64,000 bases of DNA from Aquimarina atlantica (GTDB lineage: Bacteria > Bacteroidota > Bacteroidia > Flavobacteriales > Flavobacteriaceae): NCBI RefSeq assembly GCF_000626715.1, contig NZ_AQRA01000003.1, forward strand, positions 124,001-188,000, read 5' to 3'. The position numbers and the translations under genes are program-made. The notes below the pieces were generated by a model. The model saw only the letters and a list, made by a program, of their open reading frames with translations, was not told the DNA's origin and did no database searches. Of the stretch, positions 1-11,018 are shown one piece after another. Position 1 is the stretch's first letter; every line of letters starts with the position of its first letter.

Positions 1-2064
1 TTTACATGAATTATTTACACATAAATAAAACAAAGTTTTGTCTTTAACAAATCTGTTTTTTAATAAGGCAGTATCAGAATCTGATGTACCGCCCGCTATT
101 AGTTTATTTGGAATATAAGTTTGACCTACTTCTTTTAATTTGATTTTTGCTTCTTTACCTATTATAACTAATTCATAAAAGTCAAAAGAAAAATTGAGCA
201 TAAGATCTAACCAATTAGAGTATCCCGACGCATAAGACTTGATTTGTGGTTTAATATTATGTAACATTTGTTCACTTATTTCTTTGTAATTAGAACGATC
301 AAAATAATGAGATAATAGAAATAAGTTCTTAGCCATTATCGAATTAGATGCAGGGATTACATTATCACTGTATTCTATAGTACGTGTAATAAGTTTTGGA
401 TCTTTATCAGAAGTAAAGTAGAATATGTTTTTGTTTTCATTGAAAAAGTGGTGCAAAGTATATTGTGTAAGTTGCTCTGATATCTTTAACCATTCTGGAT
501 CAAATGTATTTTGGTATAAGGTTATAAAAGCTTCAATAACTAATGCATAATCTTCTAAATATCCATTAATGGTACTTTTGCCGTTTTTGTAATTATGAAA
601 TAAAGATGTATCATTTTTTAATTGAGTAGTCTTGATAAAATTTGCATTTTTTATCGCAGCATCCAAAAACCTTTTCTCGCCAAAAACTCTATAGGCATCC
701 AAATAGCCTTTTAGCATTAAAGCATTCCACGAGGTTAATGTTTTGTCATCTAATCGTGGTCGAGAGCGTTTTTCGCGCTCATGAAATAAAATTTGCTTCC
801 ATTGAGCGATCTTTTTAATCAAAACTTCACTATCGATGTTATTATCACTACAAAATTTTTGATGAGCATCCTTTCTAATTAAAACATAGTTTCCTTTTTC
901 CCAGAAACCATACGAATTTATATTATAATAATCAGTAAAGAGAGTGTAGTCATGATCAGGTACTATTTTTTTTAATTCTTCTTTGGTCCATACATAAAAA
1001 GCCCCTTCTTCTAGTTCTCCGTCCAAAGTGTTACTATCTGCATCCAAAGACGAATAAAATGCTCCTTCTTTATTAGTAAGCTCTCTTGCTACAAAATCTA
1101 AAGTCTCATAAACCACATCTTTAAACCAGGGATCTTTGGTAACTAAAAAGGCATCAGAATACAGACTTACTAATTGCGCATTATCATATAACATTTTCTC
1201 GAAGTGGGGGACATGCCATTTCCCATCTGTAGAATATCGTGCAAACCCTCCACCGACATGATCATATACCCCTCCATATGATATTTTTGTCAAGGTGTTT
1301 TTTACAAATTTTAATAGTGTTTCGTCTTTAGTTTGATACGCATACCGAAGAAGGAAATGATAATTATTGGGCATCATAAATTTAGGAACTCGTTTTGTAC
1401 CTCCTTTTTGATGATCAAAATGAGAACTCCATTCTTTTACAGAAGATACTATAAATTCTTTGTCAAAATTAATAGCATTAGTGTTTATTTCGATGAGATC
1501 TATGGCTTTAATGCCTTGTTCCAGTTTTTCGGCATATTCTATTAGCTTATCAGGTTGTTTTTCATATAAACTTGCAATTTGTTTTAAAGCATCAACCCAA
1601 TTTCCTTTAGGAAAATAGGTGCCTCCCCAAACAGGTCTTCCGTCGGGTAATACAACCATATTAAGAGGCCAGCCACCACTACCAGTCATTAATTGCACTG
1701 CACTCATATATACTTGATCTATATCGGGGCGTTCTTCACGATCTACTTTAATATTCACATAATTTGTATTCATGATTTCTGCTACCTTAGGATCTTCAAA
1801 GCTTTCATGCTCCATAACATGACACCAATGGCAAGCTGCGTATCCTATACTTACAATAATAAGTTTGTTTTCTTTTTTGGCTTGTTGTAGTGCTTCTTCT
1901 CCCCAAGGTTTCCAATGTACAGGATTGTGAGCATGTTGCAAGAGATATGGACTGGTTTCATCAATAAGATCATTAGTATAAGCATGTTGTTCCATAGGTG
2001 GTTTATTTTGACTTGTGCATGTCGTGAATAATAGCGATAATGTAATGATACATAAATATTTCAC
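1..2064 (-). CDS. Thioredoxin-domain (YyaL/DUF255-type) lipoprotein, 3' end outside the window
   Basis: The frame is open from a GTG at 2064 to the left edge (688 codons). Residues 1-16 read as a lipoprotein signal (hydrophobic LSLLF then TTC, Cys16). After it comes the family's opening stretch ([14 protein letters not shown]) and a thioredoxin-like CHWC motif at about Cys78/Cys81, followed by a long alpha/alpha-toroid glycosidase-like region with the family motifs GGWPLN, GGTYFP and [11 protein letters not shown]. The last visible residues (LCVNNSC) match the usual C-terminal end, so only a few residues should be missing. An internal ATG at 1995 would give a cytoplasmic form lacking the signal; I prefer GTG because the signal peptide is in frame. 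The biochemical role of the family (called spermatogenesis-associated 20-like in animals) is not settled. It is probably its own transcript, because a terminator precedes it. Confidence 0.88.
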   Translation of the reverse strand, partial: MKYLCIITLSLLFTTCTSQNKPPMEQHAYTNDLIDETSPYLLQHAHNPVHWKPWGEEALQQAKKENKLIIVSIGYAACHWCHVMEHESFEDPKVAEIMNTNYVNIKVDREERPDIDQVYMSAVQLMTGSGGWPLNMVVLPDGRPVWGGTYFPKGNWVDALKQIASLYEKQPDKLIEYAEKLEQGIKAIDLIEINTNAINFDKEFIVSSVKEWSSHFDHQKGGTKRVPKFMMPNNYHFLLRYAYQTKDETLLKFVKNTLTKISYGGVYDHVGGGFARYSTDGKWHVPHFEKMLYDNAQLVSLYSDAFLVTKDPWFKDVVYETLDFVARELTNKEGAFYSSLDADSNTLDGELEEGAFYVWTKEELKKIVPDHDYTLFTDYYNINSYGFWEKGNYVLIRKDAHQKFCSDNNIDSEVLIKKIAQWKQILFHEREKRSRPRLDDKTLTSWNALMLKGYLDAYRVFGEKRFLDAAIKNANFIKTTQLKNDTSLFHNYKNGKSTINGYLEDYALVIEAFITLYQNTFDPEWLKISEQLTQYTLHHFFNENKNIFYFTSDKDPKLITRTIEYSDNVIPASNSIMAKNLFLLSHYFDRSNYKEISEQMLHNIKPQIKSYASGYSNWLDLMLNFSFDFYELVIIGKEAKIKLKEVGQTYIPNKLIAGGTSDSDTALLKNRFVKDKTLFYLCVNNSCK

Positions 2065-2095
2065 CAGAGTCGATTTTAGTAATGTATAAAAATAT

Positions 2096-2128
2096 AAAAA
2101 GCATCCCGAATACATCAGGATGCTTTTT
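2096..2128 (-). terminator. Rho-independent terminator after dodecin
   Basis: An 11-bp stem (AAAAAGCATCC / GGATGCTTTTT) with an 11-nt loop lies 22 nt beyond the dodecin stop. On the minus strand the stem is followed by T-rich sequence, and the YyaL-type gene starts 32 nt later. It separates the two transcripts. Confidence 0.8.
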
Positions 2129-2149
2129 ATAAAGAAGTAATAAAACTTG

Positions 2150-2350
2150 TTATTTTACTTCAAAAGAGATTTTTAGGTTTACTCTGAATTCTGTTACATC
2201 ATTGTCTTTAACCACAACACTTTGATCTGCAACATAAGCAGATCTAATGTTTTTTACAGATTTACTAGCTTGTTTTACAGCATTTCTAGTAGCATCTTCC
2301 CAGCTTTTTTCAGAATTTGCTAATACTTCGATAACTTTAATAATCGCCAT
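2150..2350 (-). CDS. Dodecin family flavin-binding protein
   Basis: A 66-residue protein of exactly dodecin length. It opens with the family pattern [20 protein letters not shown], has a central helix ([16 protein letters not shown]) and closes with a strand ending in KISFEVK. Dodecins assemble into hollow dodecamers that store or buffer flavins such as riboflavin or FMN in the cytoplasm. The gene follows gcvH after 169 nt on the same strand and is closed by a hairpin terminator. A link to glycine metabolism is only positional. Confidence 0.9.
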   Translation of the reverse strand: MAIIKVIEVLANSEKSWEDATRNAVKQASKSVKNIRSAYVADQSVVVKDNDVTEFRVNLKISFEVK

Positions 2351-2519
2351 GTTGTGAGTTTTTTAAATTAAAAAATATAAGAATATCTAAGATACAACAA
2401 ACTGTTGCTTTTTAGAAAAAATAGCATGTATTCTTTTCCAGAATTTTTCGATATAATTATAAATTTATCGTTAAAAAGCATGTTGGTGTAAAATCATCTA
2501 GTTTTTTGATGAATAACCG

Positions 2520-2903
2520 TTATTCTGCTCCTATTAATTTTTTATACGCATTAGCATCTAATAGATCGTTAATCTCATCTGGATTAGAGATTTCTATTTT
2601 AGCAAGCCAACCATCGGTATAAGGATCAGAATTTACCATTTCCGGATTTGACTCCAGCTCTTCATTAATTTCAATAACAGTACCCGAAACTGGCATAAAA
2701 ATGTCAGAAACGGTTTTAACTGCTTCAATAGATCCCATTACTTCTCCTTCATTAAGTTTTTCATCCAAAGATTCGAGTTCTACATACACGATATCTCCTA
2801 GCTCACTTTGCGCAAAATCTGTAATGCCTATATGAGCAATATTGTTCTCTACTCTGATCCATTCGTGATCTTTACTATATTTTAATTCTTCTGGAATGTT
2901 CAT
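2520..2903 (-). CDS. gcvH: Glycine cleavage system H protein
   Basis: A 127-residue lipoyl carrier that shuttles the aminomethyl group between the P, T and L proteins. The lipoylation site is Lys63 in [12 protein letters not shown], in the usual hairpin between two strands, and the N-terminal [12 protein letters not shown] motif is intact. The ATG lies 4 nt past the stop of gcvT, so it is translated from the same message as gcvP and gcvT. Length and motifs are normal for the family. Confidence 0.97.
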   Translation of the reverse strand: MNIPEELKYSKDHEWIRVENNIAHIGITDFAQSELGDIVYVELESLDEKLNEGEVMGSIEAVKTVSDIFMPVSGTVIEINEELESNPEMVNSDPYTDGWLAKIEISNPDEINDLLDANAYKKLIGAE

Positions 2904-2907
2904 AGTT

Positions 2908-4002
2908 TTATTTTTTTATAAAAGGTGTTTTTTTAACTACTGCTTTGATGCGTTTATTTCTAATTTCGATAAAAATGGTACTATCTGCTTTAGCGTGGGG
3001 AATAGTTACATAACCAAGTCCTATTCCTTTTTCTAATATAGGTGATTGACTTCCTGAAGTTACTTTTCCGATACGTTCATCATTTTCATTATAAATTGCA
3101 TATCCAGCTCTTGGGATACCTTTTTCTATCATTTCAAAACCAACTAACCTTCGCGTAATTCCCTCTGCTTTTTGTTTTTGTAAAGCTTCAGAATTGATAA
3201 AAGGTTTGGTGAATTTTGTAATCCAGCCTAATCCTGCTTCTAATGGAGAAGTGGTATCATCAATATCATTTCCATAAAGACAGAATCCCATTTCTAATCG
3301 TAATGTATCTCTTGCTCCAAGTCCGATAGGCTGAATGTTATCTTCTTTTCCGATTTCGAGAATTGCATCCCAAAGCTGTTCTGCTCCAGAATTAGGAACA
3401 TAAAGTTCAAAACCTCCTGCACCAGTATATCCTGTAGCAGAAATGATTACATCTTGTATTCCTCCTATTTCACCCATAACAAAAGTGTAATATGGAATAT
3501 CAGCAAGTGTTACTTTTGTAAGTTTTTGTAAAACCTGGCTTGCAAGTGGCCCTTGTACGGCAAAAAGTGATATTTCATTAGAACGATCAATCATCTCTAC
3601 ATTATCTGTATTATGACTTTTTATCCAGTTCCAGTCCTTCTCAATATTAGAGGCATTAACTACCAAAAGATATTCTTCGTCACCTAGTTTATAGATAATA
3701 AGATCATCTACAACACCACCTTTATCATTGGGCATACAAGAATACTGTGCACTCCCAATATTTAATTTAGTGGCATCATTACTGCTTATTTTCTGAATTA
3801 AATCTAACGCTTTAGGTCCTCTAAGGATAAATTCACCCATATGGGATACGTCAAATATACCAACACCTTCTCTTACAGTTTTATGCTCCTGTACTACAGA
3901 GGTATATTGAAGTGGCATTAAATATCCTGCAAATGGGACCATTTTTGCTCCCAATTCCTGATGCTTAGCTTCGAGAGCTATACTTATTAGTTCTGTTTCC
4001 AT
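2908..4002 (-). CDS. gcvT: Glycine cleavage system aminomethyltransferase (T protein)
   Basis: A 364-residue T protein that transfers the methylene unit from aminomethyl-lipoyl H protein to tetrahydrofolate and releases ammonia. Recognisable motifs are the N-terminal [26 protein letters not shown] around residue 50, RTGYTG-type [13 protein letters not shown] and [13 protein letters not shown], followed by the C-terminal barrel domain. One nucleotide separates it from the gcvP stop and four from the gcvH start, so the three genes are a tightly coupled translational unit. Confidence 0.97.
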   Translation of the reverse strand: METELISIALEAKHQELGAKMVPFAGYLMPLQYTSVVQEHKTVREGVGIFDVSHMGEFILRGPKALDLIQKISSNDATKLNIGSAQYSCMPNDKGGVVDDLIIYKLGDEEYLLVVNASNIEKDWNWIKSHNTDNVEMIDRSNEISLFAVQGPLASQVLQKLTKVTLADIPYYTFVMGEIGGIQDVIISATGYTGAGGFELYVPNSGAEQLWDAILEIGKEDNIQPIGLGARDTLRLEMGFCLYGNDIDDTTSPLEAGLGWITKFTKPFINSEALQKQKAEGITRRLVGFEMIEKGIPRAGYAIYNENDERIGKVTSGSQSPILEKGIGLGYVTIPHAKADSTIFIEIRNKRIKAVVKKTPFIKK

Positions 4003-4003
4003 A

Positions 4004-6907
4004 TTAGTTTATAGTTATTTCTGCATTCTTTGTATCTTCTTCAAAAGCCGAAACAGGTAGACAACTACACATTAAATTTCGGTCTCCATGGGCATCATTT
4101 ACACGACCTACACTAGGCCAGAATTTATTACTTTTTATATGTGGTAGCGGAAAAGCTGCTTTTGTTCTAGAATACGGCATATCCCAATTATCCTTAGCGA
4201 TAAACTCCATCGTATGAGGAGCATTTTTTAATACATTTTGCTCTCTAGAGGCGGTTCCGTTTTCTATTTCTTTTATTTCATTTCTGATACTAATCATAGC
4301 ATCAATAAAACGATCTAGTTCTTCTATAGTTTCACTTTCTGTAGGTTCTATCATAATAGTTCCTGCAACAGGAAATGATACTGTTGGAGCATGAAATCCG
4401 TAATCCATAAGTCTTTTAGCAATATCGGTTACGGTAATGTCTTCTTCTTTAAATGCTCTACAATCGATAATAAGCTCATGGGCATTGCGACCTTTTTCTC
4501 CGGTAAACAGGATTGGATAATGATCAACAAGCTTTTCTTTTATGTAGTTAGCGTTTAGAATTGCCATTTTTGTAGCAGAGGTTAATCCTTCGCCACCCAT
4601 TAATGCGATATATGCATAAGAAATAGAAAGAATACTTGCGCTACCCCAGGGAGCTGCAGAGATAGCTGCTATAGCCTTTTCTCCTCCTGCATTTTTTACT
4701 ACAGCATTACCGGGAATAAATGGAGCAAGTTCTTTACTTACTGCAATAGGTCCCATTCCTGGTCCACCACCACCATGCGGGATACAAAAGGTTTTATGAA
4801 GATTAAGATGACATACATCTCCGCCGATAATTCCAGGGCTAGTTAATCCTAATTGAGCGTTTAGGTTTGCTCCATCCAGATATACTTTTCCTCCATTATC
4901 ATGAATAATCTCACAAGCTTCTTTGATGTTTTCTTCAAAAACACCATGAGTAGATGGGTAGGTAACCATTAATGCCATTAAATTATCTTTATACTTTTCG
5001 GCTTTAGCCCGTAAGTCATCGATATCGATATCTCCATTTTCTCTACAGGATACAATAACTACTTGTTGTCCTGCCATAGTTGCTGTTGCTGGGTTGGTAC
5101 CATGCGCAGAAGAGGGAATAAGAGTTATGTTTCTATGCGTTAGGTTTTTATCTGCATAATATGCTTTTATAACCATTAATCCTGCAAGTTCTCCCTGGGC
5201 TCCACTGTTTGGTTGTAGAGAAGTAGTATATAAACCGGTAATTTCTGCCAGCCACGAAGCCAAATGTTCAAACATTTGATGGTACCCTTTTGCTTGATTT
5301 ATGGGAACAAAAGGATGAATATTGGCAAGCTCACCCCAAGATAAAGGCATCATCTCTGTTGTGGCATTAAGTTTCATAGTACACGAACCTAAAGCAATCA
5401 TAGAATGCACTAACGAAAGATCTTTGTTTTCTAATCTTTTTAGATATCTAAGCATTTCGTGCTCTGCCTGATAAGAATTAAATACAGGATGTTCTAAATA
5501 AGAAGATTTTCTTTGCAAAGAAGCAGGGATTGCAGTTGCATTAATTTTCCAATCTGTTATGTTTACCGTTTTACTTTTTGCTGTAGCGAAGATTTCGACG
5601 ATATCTTGTAGATCTGTTAATGTCGTTTTTTCGTGCAGTGATATCCCTATATGATTGTCATCAAAATACCTGAAATTAATTTCTTTATCGAGTGCTATTT
5701 TTTTGATACTTTCTTTGTCTTCTACTTCTATTTTTAAAGTATCAAAAAAGTGAGTATTGATTTGTTTGTATCCAAGTTTTTCTAATTCCTGATTAAGCTT
5801 CGAGGTTGATAGATGGATTTTGTTGGCAATCTGAGATATACCATCTTTTCCGTGATAGACTGCATACATCCCGGCCATTACAGCAAGTAATACCTGTGCG
5901 GTACAGATATTAGAAGTAGCTTTTTCTCGTTTAATGTGTTGCTCTCTCGTTTGTAGTGCCATTCGATATGCAGGACGACCATGGCTATCTTCTGTTACTC
6001 CAATAATTCTACCAGGAATATGACGTTTATACCCTTCTTTTGTAGCAAAATAAGCGGCATGTGGACCTCCATATCCCAGAGGTACTCCAAATCTTTGCGA
6101 AGTACCAACAACCACATCTACTCCCATTTCACCTGGTGCTGTAATATGTGTTAATGCCATTAGATCTGATGCTACGGCAATTTTTACTTCATGCTTTTGT
6201 GCTTCGGTAATATATGGTGTTGGATCAGTGATTGCTCCATCACTATCAGGATATTGTATAAGAAGTCCGAAAAGGTCAGGGTCTGACATATCAAGTTGGG
6301 CAATATCTCCAACAACCACATTAATGCCAATAGGTTCTGCACGGCCTATGATAAGCTCTATAGTGTGTGGAAATGTTTTTTTATCAATAAAGAATGTACT
6401 GGCTTGTTTTTTCGCTCTACTTTTTACGCGATATAACAGTGTCATAGCTTCTGCTGCAGCTGTAGCTTCATCCAAAAGAGAAGCATTGGCAAGCTCCATC
6501 CCAGTAAGATCAGTTATCATGGTCTGATAGTTGATCAAGGCTTCTAGTCTACCTTGTGCAATTTCTGCCTGATATGGTGTGTAAGCTGTATACCAAGCAG
6601 GGTTCTCAAGAATATTTCGTTGAATAACGGGTGGTACAATACAATCGTGATATCCCATTCCTATAAATGAGCGGAATACTTTATTGTTTTTCATCATAGA
6701 TTTGAAGCTGGTAAGAAACTCCAATTCTGTTTGGGCTGCTGGTAATGTTAATGGTTTTGCAGAACGAATGTTTTTTGGAACCGTTTCATCAATTAACTGT
6801 GTTAATGACGAAACACCAATCACGTTTAGCATTTGATCAATTTCCTTTTTACCTGGACCTATATGTCTGGGTAGGAATTCTTGTTTAAGTGTAATTAGAT
6901 CTTTCAT
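4004..6907 (-). CDS. gcvP: Glycine dehydrogenase (decarboxylating), P protein
   Basis: A 967-residue single-chain P protein, the PLP enzyme that decarboxylates glycine and loads the aminomethyl group onto GcvH. The N-terminal half carries the FLPRHIGPG opening and the C-terminal half the active site: PLP lysine Lys705 in [20 protein letters not shown]. Bacteria such as Bacillus split this into two subunits; here both halves are fused, as in most Gram-negatives. It lies downstream of glyA across a 116-nt spacer that holds the repeated leader described at 6908-6999. It is the first gene of a gcvP-gcvT-gcvH unit. Confidence 0.98.
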   Translation of the reverse strand: MKDLITLKQEFLPRHIGPGKKEIDQMLNVIGVSSLTQLIDETVPKNIRSAKPLTLPAAQTELEFLTSFKSMMKNNKVFRSFIGMGYHDCIVPPVIQRNILENPAWYTAYTPYQAEIAQGRLEALINYQTMITDLTGMELANASLLDEATAAAEAMTLLYRVKSRAKKQASTFFIDKKTFPHTIELIIGRAEPIGINVVVGDIAQLDMSDPDLFGLLIQYPDSDGAITDPTPYITEAQKHEVKIAVASDLMALTHITAPGEMGVDVVVGTSQRFGVPLGYGGPHAAYFATKEGYKRHIPGRIIGVTEDSHGRPAYRMALQTREQHIKREKATSNICTAQVLLAVMAGMYAVYHGKDGISQIANKIHLSTSKLNQELEKLGYKQINTHFFDTLKIEVEDKESIKKIALDKEINFRYFDDNHIGISLHEKTTLTDLQDIVEIFATAKSKTVNITDWKINATAIPASLQRKSSYLEHPVFNSYQAEHEMLRYLKRLENKDLSLVHSMIALGSCTMKLNATTEMMPLSWGELANIHPFVPINQAKGYHQMFEHLASWLAEITGLYTTSLQPNSGAQGELAGLMVIKAYYADKNLTHRNITLIPSSAHGTNPATATMAGQQVVIVSCRENGDIDIDDLRAKAEKYKDNLMALMVTYPSTHGVFEENIKEACEIIHDNGGKVYLDGANLNAQLGLTSPGIIGGDVCHLNLHKTFCIPHGGGGPGMGPIAVSKELAPFIPGNAVVKNAGGEKAIAAISAAPWGSASILSISYAYIALMGGEGLTSATKMAILNANYIKEKLVDHYPILFTGEKGRNAHELIIDCRAFKEEDITVTDIAKRLMDYGFHAPTVSFPVAGTIMIEPTESETIEELDRFIDAMISIRNEIKEIENGTASREQNVLKNAPHTMEFIAKDNWDMPYSRTKAAFPLPHIKSNKFWPSVGRVNDAHGDRNLMCSCLPVSAFEEDTKNAEITIN

Positions 6908-6999
6908 CTGTTCTTTTTATTGTTCTTTAACGGTCAGATGGAATTCACCATTCAAAATTTTCGATAAATACAAACTTGGTTTATATGGCTCATTTCATA
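6908..6999 (-). promoter_or_regulatory. Repeated leader element, copy 1 (before gcvP); candidate RNA switch
   Basis: Read on the minus strand, this leader shares ATGAAATGAGCCAT (6998-6985), GAATTCCATCTGAC (6946-6933) and the A-rich run ending AAAGAACAG before the ATG with the leader at 26341-26442. Possible pairings are GCCAT (6989-6985) with ATGGT (6951-6947), ATGG with CCAT (6951-6948 with 6941-6938), and CATCTG (6940-6935) with CAGATG (6910-6905), which includes the start codon. These compete with one another. The order and spacing match copy 2, while the 33 nt between the blocks differ. This suggests a structured mRNA leader; a DNA operator is the alternative. Confidence 0.55.
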
Positions 7000-7023
7000 A
7001 TATAACTATCCGCTAGACTGTTT

Positions 7024-8304
7024 TTATTTATACAATGGAAAATTTTTCATCCAGTTATTTACTTCTGCTTTTATAGATGAAATCTTAGCATCATTATTGT
7101 GATTTACTAATACTTCATCTATATAACCAACCATAGTATACATATCATCTTCTTTCATTCCTCTCGTCGTAATAGCCGATGTTCCTAATCGCATACCAGA
7201 TGTTACAAATGGTGATTTATCATCAAAAGGTACCATGTTCTTATTAATAGTGATATCTGCTTTTATCAATGTGTTTTCGGCTAATTTTCCTGTGATATCT
7301 TTTGATCGCAGGTCAATAAGTGCCATATGATTATCGGTCCCGTTAGAGATAATATCATACCCTCTTTCTATTAAGGCAGCACACATCGCTTTGGCATTTT
7401 TTGCAACTTGCTCTACATATACTTTATAATCCTCGGTAAGTGCTTCGCCAAATGCTACCGCTTTTGCTGCGATTACGTGCTCTAATGGTCCTCCTTGAGT
7501 TCCAGGAAAAACAGCCATATCCAAAATATTAGACATCATTTTGGTTACTCCTTTTTTGGTTGCATGGCCCCAAGGATTTTCAAAGTCTTGCCCCATCATA
7601 ATCATACCGCCTCTAGGTCCTCTTAATGTTTTATGTGTTGTGGTAGTTACAATATGACAATGTTTTATCGGATCGTTTAATAAACCTTTGGCAATTAATC
7701 CTGCTGGATGAGAGATATCTGCCAATAATAAGGCGCCTACCTGATCTGCAATAGCTCTTAATGTTTCATAATCCCAATCACGACTATAGGCAGATGCTCC
7801 GCAAACAATTAGTTTAGGCTTTTCTCTTTCTGCTGTTTCTGCTACAGTATCCCAATTGATGAGCCCCGTTTCTTTTTCTACTCCATAAAAACTAGGCTGA
7901 TAAAGTTTACCAGAAAAGTTAACCGGTGACCCATGAGTAAGATGACCTCCGTGTGACAGATCAAAACCTAATATTTTATCACCAGGATTAAGGCAGCCTA
8001 GCATTACTGCGGCATTTGCTTGTGCTCCAGAATGTGGTTGTACGTTTACCCATTCTGCTCCGAAAAGTTTTGCAGCTCTATCAATAGCAAGTGTCTCTAC
8101 TTTATCGACCACCTCACAGCCACCATAATATCGTTTACCAGGAAGACCTTCTGCATATTTATTGGTTAGAGAAGAGCCCATTGCAGCCATAACCTGTTTA
8201 GATGTAAAGTTTTCTGAAGCAATTAGCTCTATTCCGTATTCCTGGCGTTCTGTTTCTTCTGCGATAAGATTTTTTATCTCATTGTCCTGAATATCTTGTA
8301 CCAT
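7024..8304 (-). CDS. glyA: Serine hydroxymethyltransferase
   Basis: A 426-residue PLP enzyme that interconverts serine plus tetrahydrofolate with glycine plus methylene-tetrahydrofolate. Visible are the N-terminal [15 protein letters not shown], the [15 protein letters not shown] motif and the PLP lysine Lys225 in [14 protein letters not shown]. The order glyA-gcvP-gcvT-gcvH puts glycine formation and glycine cleavage side by side. The spacer to gcvP contains a conserved leader, so gcvP may be transcribed by readthrough but controlled separately. No clear two-box promoter was seen in the 241 nt upstream. Confidence 0.98.
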   Translation of the reverse strand: MVQDIQDNEIKNLIAEETERQEYGIELIASENFTSKQVMAAMGSSLTNKYAEGLPGKRYYGGCEVVDKVETLAIDRAAKLFGAEWVNVQPHSGAQANAAVMLGCLNPGDKILGFDLSHGGHLTHGSPVNFSGKLYQPSFYGVEKETGLINWDTVAETAEREKPKLIVCGASAYSRDWDYETLRAIADQVGALLLADISHPAGLIAKGLLNDPIKHCHIVTTTTHKTLRGPRGGMIMMGQDFENPWGHATKKGVTKMMSNILDMAVFPGTQGGPLEHVIAAKAVAFGEALTEDYKVYVEQVAKNAKAMCAALIERGYDIISNGTDNHMALIDLRSKDITGKLAENTLIKADITINKNMVPFDDKSPFVTSGMRLGTSAITTRGMKEDDMYTMVGYIDEVLVNHNNDAKISSIKAEVNNWMKNFPLYK

Positions 8305-8545
8305 ATTTTCTTTTTTAACATATTACATCCAATATCGTGCATCGGATTTTGGTTACTATATTTTTTTTAAAATGTTGATTCTTGTTTTTTGATGTATAGA
8401 ATCTTTACCAATCAAAAAATAATGGATGCAAATTGTGAAGAATAAAATTGAAAAAATAGTACAAAATTGCACTCGAATAGTTGTATCGATTCTTTAAAAC
8501 AAATAAGAGGGCAGTATGTTGTTTTGTAGTCTTTAAGAGTGTTAC

Positions 8546-9379
8546 TTAGGTAATTACCTTATTGGCAAATTGCTTAGGAGTAATACCTATTATTTTTTTA
8601 AAATGCCGGGTAAAATGACTTTGATCAAAAAAACCAGATTGGTATGCAACTTCTGTAGCAGACAATCTTTCGGTGAGTAGTTTTTTTGCTTTTTCTATTC
8701 TGAGATTTACCAGATATTGATGTGGAGGAAGTTGATAATGCTGTTTAAATGATTTGATCAATCCATATTGTGAAATACCTGTTAGGTTAGAAAGATCATG
8801 AATAGAAACTTCTTCGAGATAATGGTTGTGTAAGTATTCTTTAATTTGTTTTGCTACAATAAATTTTTCTGAAATTGGCTCGTTATTTATTTCAGTATGT
8901 GCATACCTTTGAATAAGCTCTTTAAGAAAATCCATGAGTAAATATTCGGACTTTGGATGATGTTGATTGTATATCAGATTTGGGAATACAGCTTTTCCTT
9001 TTTTAAATAATACCTTATTAGTTATAATATTTTCTTTGAAAACAGGTAATTCTATAGGCGAATTTAAGGTGCCCATGGCTTTTTTCATGATCCCAATAGG
9101 AACATACATTGTAAGAAAATTCCATGGCGAATTTTTTACAGGCTTTCCTGTATGCACTTCATAGGGGTTGAAAACGAGAATTGAGCCAGTAGATAAAATA
9201 AAATTAGAAGAATCGTTAGAATAATCACCAATACCATAATCCATAAAAATTATAGTATAACTTTCATGAAAATGGGGTTTAAATTGATGCGATGTAAATG
9301 ACCCTTTAAACAACTCTAAATTATCGAGAGCATTATTTATAAAATGCTGGACATTGTTATGTTTATTTTTGTCATACAT
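8546..9379 (-). CDS. AraC family transcriptional regulator
   Basis: A 277-residue regulator. The N-terminal half is a cupin-like sensor fold (HFHESYTIIFMDYG, then GSILVFNPYEVHTG) typical of the AraC ligand-binding domain. The C-terminal 100 residues hold the two helix-turn-helix motifs: VSIHDLSNLTGISQYGLIKSFK and the signature LSATEVAYQSGFFDQSHFTRHFKKIIGITPKQF. The ligand is unknown. It follows glyA on the same strand with 241 nt between, which suggests a separate transcript. Its targets cannot be read from the window. Confidence 0.9.
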   Translation of the reverse strand: MYDKNKHNNVQHFINNALDNLELFKGSFTSHQFKPHFHESYTIIFMDYGIGDYSNDSSNFILSTGSILVFNPYEVHTGKPVKNSPWNFLTMYVPIGIMKKAMGTLNSPIELPVFKENIITNKVLFKKGKAVFPNLIYNQHHPKSEYLLMDFLKELIQRYAHTEINNEPISEKFIVAKQIKEYLHNHYLEEVSIHDLSNLTGISQYGLIKSFKQHYQLPPHQYLVNLRIEKAKKLLTERLSATEVAYQSGFFDQSHFTRHFKKIIGITPKQFANKVIT

Positions 9380-9605
9380 TATCTCAATAATTTATTTTTG
9401 AGTGATTTTTTAGTCATTCAAAACCTAAAAACTATTTTTTACTTCTCTTACGTGGCTAATATATGTCGGTTTTATAAATTATCTATGATCAATAGTTTGA
9501 AATGTATTAAAAAGTGTATGTTTTGATGTTTTAGTATTAGTATATGGATAATTTAGTATAGCAGTGAATAGATAAAAAACTATTTTGAGATACTTTATAC
9601 ATATA

Positions 9606-10517
9606 TTAACCATTTATAGCTTCTACATATTCTACTTTATCTTTTAACATCTCTTTTAGCATATTTTCGATTCCGTTTTTTAATGTAAAAGTAGAAGACG
9701 GGCATCCACTACATGCTCCTTGTAAAATTACTTTTACGCCTTTGCTCTCCGGATCATAAGAGTCAAATAATATGTTACCTCCGTCACTAGCTACAGCAGG
9801 TTTGATATATTCATCAATAATATTTACAATATCTTTTGAGACATCATCCAGGTTTTCAAAATCTAAATCAGATTGTTTTTTTACTTCTTCTTTTGTCACT
9901 GCAGCATTTGCGGTTAAAACTTCTTTACCTTGCTCTAGATAAGTGCGTATAAAATCTCTGATTTCGGTGGTAATATCATTCCAATCTGCCATATCATATT
10001 TCCCTATAGAAATATAATTTTCATCAATGTATACTTCTTTTACAAACGGAAAATGAAATAACTCTTGTACCAAGGGCGCTTCGCTGGCATCATCAATGTT
10101 TTTAAATTCATGTCCCGCAGTAACTAGTTTTTTATTAGCAACAAATTTTAACACAGCAGGATTAGGTGTACTCTCTGCATAAATAGTAATAGGAACTTTT
10201 TTTGTGGCTTTCGTTTCAGTTTCAATTATAATAGGCTGACCACTATTGAGATAATTTTTGATTTGTTGTGCAACTTCTTCTTGCACATCAGGCCATTCTA
10301 CAATATCATACTTATCGATAGCAACAAAATTTTGTGCAATAAATACCCTTTTTACAAATGGCAGATAAAACAATTGTTGTGCAAGAGGAGCATTTTTTGC
10401 CTGATCTATATTCTCAAATTCATAACTGGTATGCTGGGTTAGAAAATAATTAGCTTCAAATTTAACAATACCTGGATTTGAAGTAGGCTCTATTTTTATT
10501 TCAAAACTCTTTTCCAT
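9606..10517 (-). CDS. Nfu-type iron-sulfur cluster scaffold with duplicated N-terminal domain
   Basis: A 303-residue protein with three domains. Residues about 5-100 and about 108-200 are two copies of the Nfu N-terminal domain (parallel motifs NPGIVKFEANYFLT / NPAVLKFVANKKLV and LFYLPFVKRVFI / LFHFPFVKEVYI). The C-terminal NifU domain (about 225-303) has the cluster-binding CxxC in GACSGCPSS. Such proteins carry Fe-S clusters to apo-targets in the cytoplasm. Most Nfu proteins have one N-terminal copy. A CAAATCTA at 10532-10539 reads as TAgaTTTG on the minus strand and could be its -7 box, but no -33 box was seen. Confidence 0.93.
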   Translation of the reverse strand: MEKSFEIKIEPTSNPGIVKFEANYFLTQHTSYEFENIDQAKNAPLAQQLFYLPFVKRVFIAQNFVAIDKYDIVEWPDVQEEVAQQIKNYLNSGQPIIIETETKATKKVPITIYAESTPNPAVLKFVANKKLVTAGHEFKNIDDASEAPLVQELFHFPFVKEVYIDENYISIGKYDMADWNDITTEIRDFIRTYLEQGKEVLTANAAVTKEEVKKQSDLDFENLDDVSKDIVNIIDEYIKPAVASDGGNILFDSYDPESKGVKVILQGACSGCPSSTFTLKNGIENMLKEMLKDKVEYVEAING

Positions 10518-10868
10518 GCGCTATTTTTTTGCAAATCTACTAAAAAGCAACACGATATTAGTAATGTATGTGTAATGCTAACAATTTTTAACTAATCTTG
10601 AATACATCTAGACAGGTATAGTACATAATTTTGACTTTTGTTATTGAAGTAGATAATAATTGTAGAGGCATAGAGAAAAGCAAGATTATTGATTAAAATT
10701 TATCGCAAAATCTAAATTAAACATAGGCTTATCATGGAGTGCAGCTATGTTTGTGCAAAAAAGTATAATGGTCAAAAACTGATTTCTAATGCCTATAATT
10801 GATTAAAAATAATAACCAGAAGATAGAATATATTCTTTAACTCGTCTTGACCTCAAAAAGTATTGATC
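10518..10868. other. Intergenic stretch with no recognised gene
   Basis: AT-rich spacer between the divergent nfu-type and porP/sprF genes. It contains no convincing coding frame; a 22-codon frame from ATG 10735 has no features supporting it. I see no repeat or strong hairpin. The promoter of the next gene starts at its right edge. Confidence 0.5.
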
Positions 10869-10897
10869 TTGTATTCTGACAAAAATTTATATCTTTG
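10869..10897 (+). promoter_or_regulatory. Bacteroidota-type promoter of the PorP/SprF gene
   Basis: TTG at 10869-10871, an 18-nt spacer, then TATCTTTG (10890-10897), matching TAnnTTTG. Transcription would start near 10904, leaving a leader of about 115 nt before the ATG at 11019. Confidence 0.55.
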
Positions 10898-11018
10898 GAG
10901 CGATTGAAATACAATGATTTATTTAAAAAAATAAGGTGAAGCCTCACAATATAAACTGTTTTTAATAGTTTAAATTGAATTCACAAATTCTATTTAGCCC
11001 CTAAATAATAGTGCTCAA

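Noticed and set aside
6228..6527. 99-codon frame opposite gcvP, and similar long frames opposite other genes
   Set aside because: Shadows of strongly supported genes; no domains or own signals.
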